A stretch of 64,000 nucleotides of DNA from an uncultured Dorea sp. (GCA_947063855.1 CAMSTW010000005.1:1-64000); one strand, 5' to 3'; positions 16,686-26,304 are shown, counted from the first letter of the stretch. Notes: generated by a model from the letters alone, not told the origin. Numbers and translations are program-made.

Positions 16686-18455
16686 ATGGGAGTCTATTTG
16701 AACAGCCGGAAACCGCACCTGCTTTTTCAGGATGAACGTACATCAGCCTACTATATTGATAAAACAGATCTGATAGCCAGTCTGATACCGCTTGTGGAAC
16801 CAAAGGAGAACGCTGTCGCGGATTCAGGCCCCCATCAGGGGAAGGGACTTAAGTACGTCTGTATAACCAGACCGCGCCGTTTTGGTAAGACGGTCATGGC
16901 CAACATGATTTCCTCTTATTTTGGCAGGGGCTCCGACAGCCGCACGGTTTTTCAAAATTTAAACGTGTCACAATATAAGTGGTTCGACACTCATCTGAAC
17001 AAGCATAATGTCATCCATATTATGTTCAATGAGATGCCGGATGAATGTACTTCCTACCAACAATACATCTTAAGGATCAAGAAAAGAATGGTGAATGATC
17101 TAAGGAATGCCTATCCGGGCATAACCATAGATCCGGACGATGCATTATGGGACATACTGAATGATATTTTTGAATATGAGAACGGCCAGAGATTCCTCTT
17201 CATTCTGGATGAGTGGGACTATATCTACCATCAGGATTTTGTCACAGACGCCGAACGTATTGCTTTCACAAGATTTTTAAGCATTCTTCTGAAGGATCAG
17301 CCGTATGTAGAGCTGGCTTATATGACAGGGATTCTTCCCATTGCCAAGTATTCAAGCGGCTCTGAGTTAAACATGTTCTGCGAATATACAATGGTTACAG
17401 AGACAAAATATTCTGATGCATTTGGATTTACTGACAGTGAAGTGGATGATCTTTTCGCGAGATACCTTCAGCAGACTGCCGAAAACCGTCATGTCACAAG
17501 AGAGGGGCTTCGCATATGGTACGACGGCTACCATACCAAAAGCGGCGGACGGGTCTATAACCCTCGGTCGGTTGTCCTTGCCCTGACGAATAATAATCTT
17601 GGCAATTACTGGACCAGTTCCGGTCCATATGATGAGATTCTTTATTACATCAGCGCCAACGTAGATGATGTCAGAGATGAAATCGGCCTGATGATCTCAG
17701 ATATCCCGGTTCCTGCAAAGATACGGGAATATGCCGCTACGTCCCTGAAGCTTAGAACAAAGGACGAGATCTTCTCTGCAATGGTCGTGTACGGTTTCCT
17801 GAATTATGAAGACGGATGTGTCGCCATTCCCAATAAAGAACTTATGGATAATTTCGCAGAGCTTGTTCAGCGGGAACCTTCGCTGGGCAATGTTTACCGG
17901 CTTACAAAAGAGTCAGGAAGGATGCTTCTGGCAACCAAAAACGGGGATGTCCGGACCATGACTGATATTCTCCAATTTGTCCACAATACAGAGAGTCCCG
18001 TACTGGTCTACAACAATGAAGCGGAATTAGCTTCAATCATAAAACTGGTGTATCTGAAAGCCCGCGATTACTACAGGATCGAACGGAAGGATAAAGCCGG
18101 AACCGGATATGTCGATTATATCTTTTACCCGTATAAAAAAGATGATGACGCCATTATTATCGAACTAAAGGTCAATCACACTGCCGATGAAGCAATCCGG
18201 CAGATCAAAGACCGGCAATATGCTCTTCGTTTCGAAGGAAGGCTTGGAGAAAGACCAGAATATACCGGACGTATCCTGGCAGTAGGCATCGCATATAATA
18301 AAGACGATTTGAACAAAAGACATGAATGTAAAGTTGAAGTACTGCATAGCAGATATGCCGGAAATCCGAAGATAACTAACATATCTGCTCTTTCTGCTAA
18401 TGAATCCGCAGTCTTTGTCCCGGATAGATCAGATTCGGATTCCCAATCCCGTTAA
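16686..18455 (+). CDS. AAA-ATPase-like / PD-(D/E)XK (DUF1703-type) protein, copy 1
   Basis: 589 residues. N-terminal AAA-ATPase-like domain: P-loop-type motif in [15 protein letters not shown] (near residue 63) and Walker [14 protein letters not shown] (near 177). The C-terminal nuclease-like domain has [11 protein letters not shown], then [15 protein letters not shown], the D...ELK core of PD-(D/E)XK enzymes. The family is abundant in Bacteroidetes and clostridia, often in many copies, and has no proven function; defence or mobile-element roles have been suggested. The second copy at 51964-53610 is 548 residues and very similar up to the motif KRHEC. Copy 1 then runs 40 residues longer, through the convergent lysozyme 3' end. 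AAAGGAAC precedes the ATG. Confidence 0.88.
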   Translation: MGVYLNSRKPHLLFQDERTSAYYIDKTDLIASLIPLVEPKENAVADSGPHQGKGLKYVCITRPRRFGKTVMANMISSYFGRGSDSRTVFQNLNVSQYKWFDTHLNKHNVIHIMFNEMPDECTSYQQYILRIKKRMVNDLRNAYPGITIDPDDALWDILNDIFEYENGQRFLFILDEWDYIYHQDFVTDAERIAFTRFLSILLKDQPYVELAYMTGILPIAKYSSGSELNMFCEYTMVTETKYSDAFGFTDSEVDDLFARYLQQTAENRHVTREGLRIWYDGYHTKSGGRVYNPRSVVLALTNNNLGNYWTSSGPYDEILYYISANVDDVRDEIGLMISDIPVPAKIREYAATSLKLRTKDEIFSAMVVYGFLNYEDGCVAIPNKELMDNFAELVQREPSLGNVYRLTKESGRMLLATKNGDVRTMTDILQFVHNTESPVLVYNNEAELASIIKLVYLKARDYYRIERKDKAGTGYVDYIFYPYKKDDDAIIIELKVNHTADEAIRQIKDRQYALRFEGRLGERPEYTGRILAVGIAYNKDDLNKRHECKVEVLHSRYAGNPKITNISALSANESAVFVPDRSDSDSQSR

Positions 18456-19386
18456 GCTGTGCCAGCCTCTGATAGGTCGTGCCGAACCTGCCTGCGATTC
18501 CGCTTAAAGTATCGCCCTTTCTTACCACATAGTAAGTGGGCTGCCCTCCGCCGGAAGACGTCGGAATCCGTATGATCTGCCCTGCATAGATACGGTTTGG
18601 ATTCGCAATCCCGTTAAACTGTGCCAGCGCCGCGGCGGTAGTCCCATATCTTCTGGCAATCCCGCCCAGCGTATCGCCCCACCGTACCTTATACGTGATC
18701 ACCGTCTGCGGCGGTGGGTCCGGCGTCGGATCCGGCTCCGGGTCAGGCGCCGGTCCCGGCCTGCCTGAGACTTTTGTATAGGCGTCCCAGTCGGCAGGCC
18801 CTCCATAGAATACATCCAGATCCAGGTTCCCGCTGTAGCCGGGAAGCCGTCCTTCCGATGTATACTGGTAAAGCGCCGCCGTCTCCCATGCACCCAGACG
18901 CTCTGGCAGCGGTGCGTCCGGATTGTATCCCATCGGCGTCCCATAATTATAATAATAGGCATTCCAGAGACGATACCCGGAAGACGCCACCGCACTCCAG
19001 TTCCGGTGATTCACCAGATAGTTGCTCATATAGATCATTGGTTTTACCTTTGTGAGCTCATAGACCCTGTCAAGCCATCTCTTCGCCCAGTCCGGCCCGT
19101 TGGGCGCATCCTGAATCTCCCAGTCCAGCACAAAGATTGCCTTGCCGACAGAATTCTTCACATTTGCCGCAAAATAATCTGCCTCTGCATCCGGATTGCC
19201 TCCGCCCGCGAAATGATACACCCCCAGCTTCTTTCCAAGTCCTTCTGCCTGCCTTAGGTTTTCTCCGCAGTACGGGTTCAGATAGGAGGTCCCTTCTGTC
19301 GCTTTTACAATCACGAAATCGCAGGGCACCGCCGCAAGATCAATCCCCCGCTGCCAGCTGCTGATATCAATTCCATTCATACTCAT
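18397..19386 (-). CDS. GH25 family lysozyme with two LysM domains
   Basis: 329 residues from the ATG at 19384-19386 (GGGAGAG upstream); the open frame extends to 19464 without a ribosome site. The GH25 catalytic domain (1-215) shows [21 protein letters not shown] and FVLDWEIQD (catalytic acids). A Pro/Asp-rich linker ([16 protein letters not shown]) joins two LysM modules, [16 protein letters not shown] and [16 protein letters not shown]. There is no signal peptide, as in phage endolysins, though no other phage genes are near. It cleaves the MurNAc-GlcNAc backbone, and LysM binds peptidoglycan. Its 3' end overlaps the convergent ATPase gene by 59 bases. A partial second copy of its start lies at 16534-16612. 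Confidence 0.92.
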   Translation of the reverse strand: MSMNGIDISSWQRGIDLAAVPCDFVIVKATEGTSYLNPYCGENLRQAEGLGKKLGVYHFAGGGNPDAEADYFAANVKNSVGKAIFVLDWEIQDAPNGPDWAKRWLDRVYELTKVKPMIYMSNYLVNHRNWSAVASSGYRLWNAYYYNYGTPMGYNPDAPLPERLGAWETAALYQYTSEGRLPGYSGNLDLDVFYGGPADWDAYTKVSGRPGPAPDPEPDPTPDPPPQTVITYKVRWGDTLGGIARRYGTTAAALAQFNGIANPNRIYAGQIIRIPTSSGGGQPTYYVVRKGDTLSGIAGRFGTTYQRLAQLNGIGNPNLIYPGQRLRIH

Positions 19387-19469
19387 AAAAATCTCTCCCT
19401 TCATAAACAGCTTATGCCGGGAAGCGTTAAAGGGTAACATTATGAGAAAAGAAAATGTATACAATTTAA

Positions 19470-19502
19470 GACTGCCGCCGACGATTCACGTCAGCGGCAG
19501 TC
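19470..19502 (-). terminator. Terminator-like hairpin after the GGGtGRT gene
   Basis: Arms GACTGCCGCCGACG (19470-19483) and its near-perfect complement (19489-19502, one mismatch) with a 5-base loop, followed on the minus strand by TTAAATTGTATAC. It lies 14 bases beyond the stop codon. Confidence 0.65.
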
Positions 19503-19516
19503 CTTGCTTCAATTCC

Positions 19517-20527
19517 TTAAAACTTTCCGGCCTTTGCCGCTTCCTCAATCGCCACAGCAACCGCAACCGTCATTCCAACCATCGGGTTGTTTCCTGCACC
19601 GATCAGACCCATCATCTCAACGTGGGCCGGTACGGAAGAAGATCCTGCAAACTGGGCGTCAGAGTGCATACGTCCCAATGTATCGGTCATACCGTAAGAA
19701 GCCGGTCCCGCAGCCATGTTATCCGGGTGAAGGGTACGTCCTGTACCGCCGCCGGACGCCACTGAGAAATACTTCTTGCCCTGCTCGATACACTCCTTCT
19801 TGTATGTACCTGCAACCGGATGCTGGAAACGTGTGGGGTTGGTCGAGTTACCTGTGATGGATACGTCGACGCCTTCCTTGTGCATGATGGCAACGCCTTC
19901 GCGTACATCGTTGGCGCCGTAGCAGTTAACCTTGGAACGAAGTCCGTCAGAGTAAGCGATTCTCTGCACTTCCTTCAGTTCGCCTGTATAGTAATCATAA
20001 TCGGTCTCTACGTATGTGAATCCGTTGATTCTGGAAATAATCTTCGCAGCATCCTTTCCAAGTCCGTTCAGGATCACGCGGAGCGGTTTCTTACGTACCT
20101 TGTTCGCCTTCTCTGCGATACCAATCGCACCTTCTGCAGCCGCGAATGACTCGTGTCCTGCCAGGAATGCGAAGCAGTCCGTATCCTCCTCAAGGAGCAT
20201 CTTACCTAAGTTGCCGTGTCCAAGGCCAACCTTTCTCTGGTCTGCGACAGACCCCGGGATACAGAATGCCTGTAAGCCTTCGCCGATCGCTGCGGCAGCC
20301 TCTGCGGCAGTCTTGCAGCCCTTCTTGATCGCGATGGCGGCGCCTGTGGTATACGCCCAGCATGCATTCTCGAAACAGATTGGCTGGATACCCTTTACCT
20401 GATTGTATACATCAAGTCCGGCGTCTTTGGTGATCTTCTCTGCTTCTTCGAGAGAAGCGATGCCGTAGCTTCCTAATACTTCATTGATTTTATCAATTCT
20501 TCTTTCATATGATTCAAATAAAGCCAT
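19517..20527 (-). CDS. GGGtGRT family protein
   Basis: 336 residues, soluble. The sequence SVASGGGTGRTLHPDN near residue 258 carries the motif after which the family is named. Other features are CFENACWAYTTGAAIA, LAGHESFAAAEGAIG, ILNGLGKDAAKIISRING and SITGNSTNPTRFQHPVAG. The biochemical function is not established. It is preceded by GGAGGACAAG and lies 117 bases after the NifU-like scaffold gene on the same strand. The two families co-occur across anaerobes, suggesting a joint role, probably in iron-sulfur or related cofactor handling (inference). Confidence 0.88.
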   Translation of the reverse strand: MALFESYERRIDKINEVLGSYGIASLEEAEKITKDAGLDVYNQVKGIQPICFENACWAYTTGAAIAIKKGCKTAAEAAAAIGEGLQAFCIPGSVADQRKVGLGHGNLGKMLLEEDTDCFAFLAGHESFAAAEGAIGIAEKANKVRKKPLRVILNGLGKDAAKIISRINGFTYVETDYDYYTGELKEVQRIAYSDGLRSKVNCYGANDVREGVAIMHKEGVDVSITGNSTNPTRFQHPVAGTYKKECIEQGKKYFSVASGGGTGRTLHPDNMAAGPASYGMTDTLGRMHSDAQFAGSSSVPAHVEMMGLIGAGNNPMVGMTVAVAVAIEEAAKAGKF

Positions 20528-20645
20528 TTACTTGTCCTCCTGATTTTTTCATTACCTGACTTCCATTATCTGCGGACACAGCCTAAAGAACCCCTCTTAC
20601 AAAGGCTCTTTAAAGATCACATTCATCCTTGTCCGCCTTCCAGGG

Positions 20646-21338
20646 CTATTCTTTTCTCGGGTCGATCACCTTTGCCGCGTCGGCAACACGTCCGTACTGT
20701 CCCTTTGCCTTCTCCCATGCATCGTTCGGCGCATCGCCTGCCTTGATGAAGTCGGTGAACTTCCCAAGATTCACGAACTGATATCCGATAATCTCGTCAT
20801 GGTCGTCCAATGCGATTCCGGTTACATAGCCTTCTGCCATCTCAAGATAACGAGGACCCTTTGCCAATGTTCCATACATAGTACCAACCTGTGAACGAAG
20901 TCCCTTACCAAGGTCTTCAAGACCTGCCCCGATCGGAAGTCCGTCTTCTGAGAATGCGCTCTGTGTTCTTCCGTATACGATCTGCAGGAATAATTCTCTC
21001 ATCGCAGTGTTGATCGCGTCACAGACAAGGTCTGTATTAAGAGCTTCTAAGATTGTCTTGCCCGGAAGGATCTCGGACGCCATAGCGGCAGAGTGTGTCA
21101 TTCCTGAACATCCAAGAGTCTCAACCAATGCTTCCTGGATAATACCATCCTTAACGTTTAAAGTGAGTTTGCAGGCTCCCTGCTGCGGTGCACACCAGCC
21201 AACACCATGTGTCAGACCAGAGATGTCTTTGACCTCTTTTGCCTTTACCCATTTTGCTTCTTCCGGAATCGGAGCTGGTCCGTGATTTGCACCCTGAGCT
21301 ACAGGACACATCATTTCTACTTCATGTGAATAAATCAT
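20646..21338 (-). CDS. NifU/IscU-like iron-sulfur cluster scaffold protein
   Basis: 230 residues. Resembles the IscU/NifU N-terminal fold: GWCAPQQGACKLTLNVKDGIIQEA, then ETLGCSGMTHSAAMASEIL, with conserved Cys near 49, 55 and 76. It is longer than classical IscU (about 130 residues), with an extra C-terminal segment (from RTQSAFSEDGLP to KVIDPRKE). AAAGGAG lies seven bases before the ATG. It probably forms an operon with the GGGtGRT gene. No cysteine desulfurase gene is adjacent, so cluster assembly would depend on proteins encoded elsewhere or it may serve another cofactor. Confidence 0.8.
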   Translation of the reverse strand: MIYSHEVEMMCPVAQGANHGPAPIPEEAKWVKAKEVKDISGLTHGVGWCAPQQGACKLTLNVKDGIIQEALVETLGCSGMTHSAAMASEILPGKTILEALNTDLVCDAINTAMRELFLQIVYGRTQSAFSEDGLPIGAGLEDLGKGLRSQVGTMYGTLAKGPRYLEMAEGYVTGIALDDHDEIIGYQFVNLGKFTDFIKAGDAPNDAWEKAKGQYGRVADAAKVIDPRKE

Positions 21339-21505
21339 TTTAAAACTCCTTTCAACTATGTATGATTTTTCTGTCGTAGGGTTTGTTATAACTTTAACAC
21401 CATACTTGTTTCTATTTTCTCACATAATACATATTTCGTCAATTATCACTTTGTACATATTTTCTCTGGATTTTCAGATATATTTCCAAAAAACAGAGCC
21501 GGTCA

Positions 21506-23017
21506 TCACCGGGCATATCCCCAGAAATCACTGTCGGACGCATATTCCTTAATCTCTTCAAAAGAAAATGGCGCCGTCACCCATATATATCTGCTGCTTT
21601 CAGAAGCTTCTTCCTTATAGTTCAGGTCGAATCCGATCTCGATCCCATCCGCGTCAAGGAAGAAATTCACTACGTATACTCCGTCCTGGCTGTCTCCCTC
21701 AAGCGCCTTCTTAAGCACATCCTTCCCGGCCTCAGAAAGGAACGAAGCATCATCCGTCTCCGCACGCATCACGGCAAGCCATTCATCCATAAACGCATCG
21801 TCAAGCCGCACAATGTCCTTTACCTCATAGACCCTGCCGTCCTTAAGGCTGACGGTGCAGGTCCGAAGATGCTGGGTATAATAGTTCTGCCCGCCCTCAA
21901 ACGCATAATCATCATAGGCGACGCTGATCAGATCCTCGGTGGCGTAGCAGACCTTATACTCCACATAGTTGGCCAGCATCGGATAATCTTCTCCCAGAAC
22001 TCTCTCCTTGATGGCCGGATCCGGATTCTCGTAGATCCTCTCTACCGTCTCCATCGCACGGTCTCTGAGTATCTTGTTGACCTGCTTCTCTGTCTTAGAG
22101 TCTTTAAGTCCGCTGATCTTCGGATAAGAGACGCTGAATTCAATCATCATGGACTGCTTCTCATTATCCGAGAATATGTATGCGTCATCTTCAAGCTCAT
22201 AGGGCAGATTATCATCAATCCTCTCAGGAATCGCCGCAACTCCCGACAACGCTTCCCCGCTCTGTTCGTCCGCTCCTTCGCTGCCGTCCCACAGTCCGTC
22301 CGGTATGCTTCCCCCATATTCATCCCAGAATTCTTCCGGCAGGCTGTCGCCGTATTCATCCCAGAACCCATCCTCCGGTTCGTCAGAATCATCCCGGCCG
22401 TCATAGGGTGCGTGGTCAGCCCGCTGGTTGATGAGGATCCTGTGGGTAACGGTTCCCGCAACGACGCCCAGAAGGACAAGCAGCAAGACCGCCCCAAACA
22501 CCCCAAGGGCAATCCAGGGCGCCTTCGCCTTCTTCTTCACAGGCGCAACCATTGCCAGATTGACGTACATCTCCATAGGAACACTGCGGATCCCGTCCTG
22601 TTCCTGCTCTCCTGCCACGGCGCGCATACCCAGACGCTTATACCTCTCTACCGCTTTCGGCGCTGCATTCACGGTCATCCGGTCTGCCTTAAGCTCACCG
22701 GCGCAGTAATTGTAAGCAGACTGGAACAGCATACGGCCGATCCCCTGCCCCTGGCTCTTCTGTTCCACAAAGAAGAGCGCGATATGCCCGTCCGGCCTCA
22801 GCGCCAGCGTACCGCAGATCCTCTCCTTGTCATACGCGCCAAAGAACAACAGATCCCCTCTGTGCCATACCTGGCTGATATAATCAAACTTTATAAACTT
22901 CTGAAAGGATTCCACCCCCTGTGGAGTACATGTGGGCGCGATCTCCGCGGCAAATACCTCCCATACCAGATGGAGAGCCGGCAAAAGCTCCGGCTCCTTC
23001 AGCAATCTTATCTCCAT
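21506..23017 (-). CDS. GNAT acetyltransferase fused through a membrane helix to an RsiV/DUF3298-like domain
   Basis: 503 residues. The N-terminal ~150 are a GNAT domain: IALFFVEQKSQGQGIGRMLF matches motif A (acetyl-CoA binding) and YKRLGM the C-terminal beta strand. A membrane helix follows (near 172-193, GVFGAVLLLVLLGVVAG). Then comes an acidic linker with a repeated Trp unit (GFWDEYGDSLPEEFWDEYGG, then DGLWDGS). The outer ~240 residues resemble the DUF4163/DUF3298 fold of anti-sigma factor RsiV (ISVAYDDYAFEGGQNYYTQH, then VNFFLDADGIEIGFDLNY). Topology suggests enzyme inside, sensor-like domain outside. Terminal gene, on the same strand as cinA upstream. The acetyl acceptor and signal are unknown. 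Confidence 0.8.
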   Translation of the reverse strand: MEIRLLKEPELLPALHLVWEVFAAEIAPTCTPQGVESFQKFIKFDYISQVWHRGDLLFFGAYDKERICGTLALRPDGHIALFFVEQKSQGQGIGRMLFQSAYNYCAGELKADRMTVNAAPKAVERYKRLGMRAVAGEQEQDGIRSVPMEMYVNLAMVAPVKKKAKAPWIALGVFGAVLLLVLLGVVAGTVTHRILINQRADHAPYDGRDDSDEPEDGFWDEYGDSLPEEFWDEYGGSIPDGLWDGSEGADEQSGEALSGVAAIPERIDDNLPYELEDDAYIFSDNEKQSMMIEFSVSYPKISGLKDSKTEKQVNKILRDRAMETVERIYENPDPAIKERVLGEDYPMLANYVEYKVCYATEDLISVAYDDYAFEGGQNYYTQHLRTCTVSLKDGRVYEVKDIVRLDDAFMDEWLAVMRAETDDASFLSEAGKDVLKKALEGDSQDGVYVVNFFLDADGIEIGFDLNYKEEASESSRYIWVTAPFSFEEIKEYASDSDFWGYAR

Positions 23018-23066
23018 TCTCTATATGCCTCCTGTCTTCTGTCATGTCCCCTCACAGTCAAACGGT

Positions 23067-24311
23067 TCAGTCCGCTCTTAACAGCTCTTCACGAAGCAGC
23101 GTCAGCGCCCTTGCCACGGAGTACTCCCGGTTCTTCGCCCGGTTCCCCGTGAAATGGAACTCTTCCACCCTAACCTTTCCCTTCACGCAGCAGCCGATAT
23201 ACACAAGCCCCACCGGCTTCTCATCCGTACCGCCGCCGGGTCCTGCGATCCCTGTCACACTGACCGCCGCGTCCGCGCCTGCGGCCCCGGCCGCACCTCT
23301 TGCCATCTCTTCGGCCGTCTGCGCGCTTACCGCGCCGAAGCGCATCAGCGTCTCATGTCTCACGCCAAGAAGCTTCTCCTTCGCCTCGTCGGCATAGGTG
23401 ATATATCCCTCCCGATAGACGTTCGAAGCCCCTGCCGCATTCATAAGCCTTCCCGCAAGCAGTCCTGCCGTGCAGGATTCTGCCGTCGTCACAGTCATGC
23501 CTCTCTTATCCAGGAACTCAACGATCGCCTCCTCAAGCGTAACCTCTTCTTCCGTCGTAAATATCTTATCGCCGAATCTATGATACAATTCCTCGATCAC
23601 CGGACGCATCAGTTCATCCGCCTCTTCCTCTCCCAAAGCCTTCGCCGTCACCCGCAGGTGTACCTCTCCGGTCTTCGCATAAGGCGCGATGGTCGGATTA
23701 CTCTGCGCATCCATCAGATCGGCGATCATCGTCTCCGCCTTGCTCTCACCGATCCCGCATATCTTCACCATCTTCGAGTAGATCCCCTCCGGATTAAGCC
23801 CGTTCAGATAAGGCGCAACATCCCGCTCAAACATGGGTCTGATCTCATTCGGCGGTCCCGGAAGAAGGATTGCAGTCTTCCCGTCTCCCTCTATAATCAG
23901 CCCCGGCGCCGTACCGTTATGGTTGTCGATCACCTTCGCCCCCTCCGGAACAAGAGCCTGCTTCCAGTTATTGGGCGTCACCTGGTCCGTGTGTACCCTA
24001 CGGAAATACTCTTCGATCCGCTCCTTCGTATGCGCATCCTCGTGAAGCTCCCTTCCGAATACCTCCGCCGTCACTTCCTTTGTCAGATCGTCCTTCGTAG
24101 GCCCTAACCCCCCGCTTAAGATCAGGATATCCGACCGTGAAAGCCCGCGGCGCACCACATCCTTCAGACGTTCCTCGTTGTCTCCCACCACGCTCTGGTA
24201 ATAACAGGATAGTCCAAGCGCGGCACATCTCTCTGCCAGATACGCCGCATTTGTATTCACGATATTACCAAGCAGAAGCTCCGTACCGACAGATATCAGT
24301 TCTACCGTCAT
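23067..24311 (-). CDS. cinA: CinA family protein (nicotinamide-nucleotide amidase / competence-damage protein)
   Basis: 414 residues, full length. N-terminal MoaB/COG1058 domain: ISVGTELLLGNIVNTNA and ILSGGLGPTKDDLTKE. C-terminal amidase domain: TTAESCTAGLLAGRLMNAAGAS, VRHETLMRFGAVS and SVTGIAGPGGGTDEKPVG. It deamidates nicotinamide mononucleotide to nicotinic acid mononucleotide in pyridine-nucleotide salvage. The gene starts 3 bases after the pgsA stop, in the common rimO-pgsA-cinA order. Confidence 0.95.
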   Translation of the reverse strand: MTVELISVGTELLLGNIVNTNAAYLAERCAALGLSCYYQSVVGDNEERLKDVVRRGLSRSDILILSGGLGPTKDDLTKEVTAEVFGRELHEDAHTKERIEEYFRRVHTDQVTPNNWKQALVPEGAKVIDNHNGTAPGLIIEGDGKTAILLPGPPNEIRPMFERDVAPYLNGLNPEGIYSKMVKICGIGESKAETMIADLMDAQSNPTIAPYAKTGEVHLRVTAKALGEEEADELMRPVIEELYHRFGDKIFTTEEEVTLEEAIVEFLDKRGMTVTTAESCTAGLLAGRLMNAAGASNVYREGYITYADEAKEKLLGVRHETLMRFGAVSAQTAEEMARGAAGAAGADAAVSVTGIAGPGGGTDEKPVGLVYIGCCVKGKVRVEEFHFTGNRAKNREYSVARALTLLREELLRAD

Positions 24312-24314
24312 CTC

Positions 24315-24857
24315 TTACATACCTCCTTGTGTCAATACTTGTACATTCTTTGCCACATAATCAATCAAAGAAACTACCGTCAGTATTAAGGATACCCAGA
24401 TTAACAGCATCCCAATCATATCAAATACGCCGCCGAAATCCGCGATCAGTACGATGATCATAGCCATCTGCGACACGGTCTTGAACTTTCCCCAGTAGCT
24501 TGCGGCAATCACAATCCCGTTGTCAGAAGCCACCAGGCGGAAACCGCTGATGATAAACTCTCTGGCGATAATCACGATGACGAACCACGCCTCAAGCTTC
24601 CCGGAAGGAATCAGGCAGATCATGGCAGAACATACCAGAAGCTTGTCCGCCAGAGGATCCATAAACTTGCCGAAATTCGTCACCAGATTCCTGGCGCGGG
24701 CAATCTTCCCGTCCAGCATATCCGTAAGACTGGCCACACAGAACAATACCAGCGCGATCCACTTATTGGCCGCCCCTCCCATATCCGTCAGCATAAAAAA
24801 TACAAAAAATGGCACCATAATCACTCGCAGCACCGTTAATTTATTTGGTAAATTCAT
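24315..24857 (-). CDS. pgsA: CDP-diacylglycerol--glycerol-3-phosphate 3-phosphatidyltransferase
   Basis: 180 residues with several membrane helices. The CDP-alcohol phosphotransferase signature (D-G-x2-A-R-x8-G-x3-D-x3-D) is present as DGKIARARNLVTNFGKFMDP. It makes phosphatidylglycerol phosphate, the first committed step to phosphatidylglycerol and cardiolipin, in the membrane. The ATG overlaps the rimO stop (ATGA, 24854-24857), showing translational coupling. Confidence 0.96.
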   Translation of the reverse strand: MNLPNKLTVLRVIMVPFFVFFMLTDMGGAANKWIALVLFCVASLTDMLDGKIARARNLVTNFGKFMDPLADKLLVCSAMICLIPSGKLEAWFVIVIIAREFIISGFRLVASDNGIVIAASYWGKFKTVSQMAMIIVLIADFGGVFDMIGMLLIWVSLILTVVSLIDYVAKNVQVLTQGGM

Positions 24858-26179
24858 GATATCAACTCTCCTATCAAATCATATTCCAATGCCCCGGTCA
24901 CTCTCACTTTCGCGAAATCCCCCGACATCAGTTCCTCCTGTGTATGGATGAAGATCAGGCCGTCCACATCCGGCGCATCCCGGTAAGTCCGGCCCACATA
25001 GGCGTCCTCATCTGCGACCCTGCCTTCCACCATCACCAGAACTTCCCGCCCGATCATAGTCTCTGCCTGGTCGAATGCAATCTCCTGCTGAAGTTCCATC
25101 AGCTCTGCCCTGCGGTCTTCCTTCACTTCTTCCGGAATCTGCCCGGGCATATCTGCCGCCGGCGTGTCCTCCTCCGGCGAATAAGTAAATACGCCCAGCC
25201 GGTCAAATTCCATCTCGTCCACAAATTCCACCAGCTCCTCGTGCTGCTCCTTCGTCTCTCCCGGGAATCCCGTGATCAGCGTGGTCCGCAGGGTAATATC
25301 CGGTATCTCTGCTCGAAGCTTCCGGACGATCTTCTCCAGTTGCTCCCTGCTGGTCCTTCTTCCCATCCTTCTTAAGATCTCGTCGCTGGCATGCTGAATG
25401 GGAAGATCCAGATAATGGCAGATCTTCTTCTCCTTACGCATCACCTGAATCAGTTCCTCATAGATCTCCTCCGGATAGCAGTAGAGAATCCGGATCCACC
25501 TAAGCCCTTTAATCCGGCACAGTTCTTCAAGAAGCTTATGGAGAGACTTCTCACCGTAGAGATCCTTCCCATACAGGGTGGTCTCCTGGGCCACCAGGAT
25601 CAGCTCCTTCACACCCTGCCCTGCCAGCTCCCCGGCCTCCTTAAGAAGCCGCTCCATGGGCACGCTTCTGTAATTGCCCCGGATCCGGGGGATGATACAG
25701 TAGGTACAATGCTTATCACACCCTTCGGCAATCTTGAGATATGCATAGTGCCCGCCTGTCGTGACCAGCCGCTTCCCCCCGGGCAGCGGCAGTGCGTCAA
25801 TATCAGAGAGCCGCATCTGTCCATTGCCTCCAAGCGCCTCGGCAATCGCGTCTGCAATCTTATCATAGGACGTGGTCCCAAGAACGGCGTCTACCTCCGG
25901 TATCTCGTCAAAAATCTCCTGCTGATACCTCTGGGCAAGACATCCGGTGACAATCAGCGCCTTCAGTCTCCCTTCCTTCTTATACGCGGCCATCTCAAGA
26001 ATCGTGCGGATACTCTCCTCCTTGGCGTCGTGGATGAAGCAGCAGGTGTTGATCACGATCACATCCGCTTCTGCCTCATCGTCTACAATACAGTATCCCT
26101 CCGCATCCAAAAGTCCCAGCATGACCTCCGAATCTACCAGGTTCTTGTCACATCCCAGGGAAATAAATAATAGATTCAT
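24854..26179 (-). CDS. rimO: Ribosomal protein S12 methylthiotransferase
   Basis: 441 residues. N-terminal MTTase domain with SLGCDKNLVDSE and NTCCFI, radical-SAM Cys triad in CDKHCTYCIIP (near 155), and a C-terminal TRAM domain (from TMIGREVLVMVEGR). It adds a methylthio group to Asp of ribosomal protein S12 using two iron-sulfur clusters. The S-L-G-C-D-K-N-L start distinguishes RimO from the tRNA enzyme MiaB. It follows rpoZ with a 125-base gap that contains a hairpin. Confidence 0.96.
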   Translation of the reverse strand: MNLLFISLGCDKNLVDSEVMLGLLDAEGYCIVDDEAEADVIVINTCCFIHDAKEESIRTILEMAAYKKEGRLKALIVTGCLAQRYQQEIFDEIPEVDAVLGTTSYDKIADAIAEALGGNGQMRLSDIDALPLPGGKRLVTTGGHYAYLKIAEGCDKHCTYCIIPRIRGNYRSVPMERLLKEAGELAGQGVKELILVAQETTLYGKDLYGEKSLHKLLEELCRIKGLRWIRILYCYPEEIYEELIQVMRKEKKICHYLDLPIQHASDEILRRMGRRTSREQLEKIVRKLRAEIPDITLRTTLITGFPGETKEQHEELVEFVDEMEFDRLGVFTYSPEEDTPAADMPGQIPEEVKEDRRAELMELQQEIAFDQAETMIGREVLVMVEGRVADEDAYVGRTYRDAPDVDGLIFIHTQEELMSGDFAKVRVTGALEYDLIGELIS

Positions 26180-26250
26180 TCTCTTCTCCTTATCGTATCA
26201 AATGTGCTCTCAGAATCCGGCAAAAACCCCAAGAATGTATAGTATGGTAA

Positions 26251-26282
26251 GATGGGCAGACACCTCGCGGCATCTGCCCATC
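26251..26282 (-). terminator. Hairpin after rpoZ (possible attenuator)
   Basis: Perfect 10-bp inverted repeat GATGGGCAGA / TCTGCCCATC with a 12-base loop, 22 bases after the rpoZ stop. On the minus strand only TTACCATACT follows, so it is a weak intrinsic terminator at best and may only attenuate or stabilise the upstream mRNA. Confidence 0.45.
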
Positions 26283-26304
26283 GCTAACAGAAAACCCAAG
26301 GAGT

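Noticed and set aside
18397-19386. Lysozyme as part of a prophage
   Set aside because: No holin, terminase, capsid, tail or integrase genes nearby; flanks are ordinary chromosome genes.
21869-23152. 427-residue plus-strand frame
   Set aside because: Antisense of the GNAT-RsiV gene; no recognisable domain and spans two genes.
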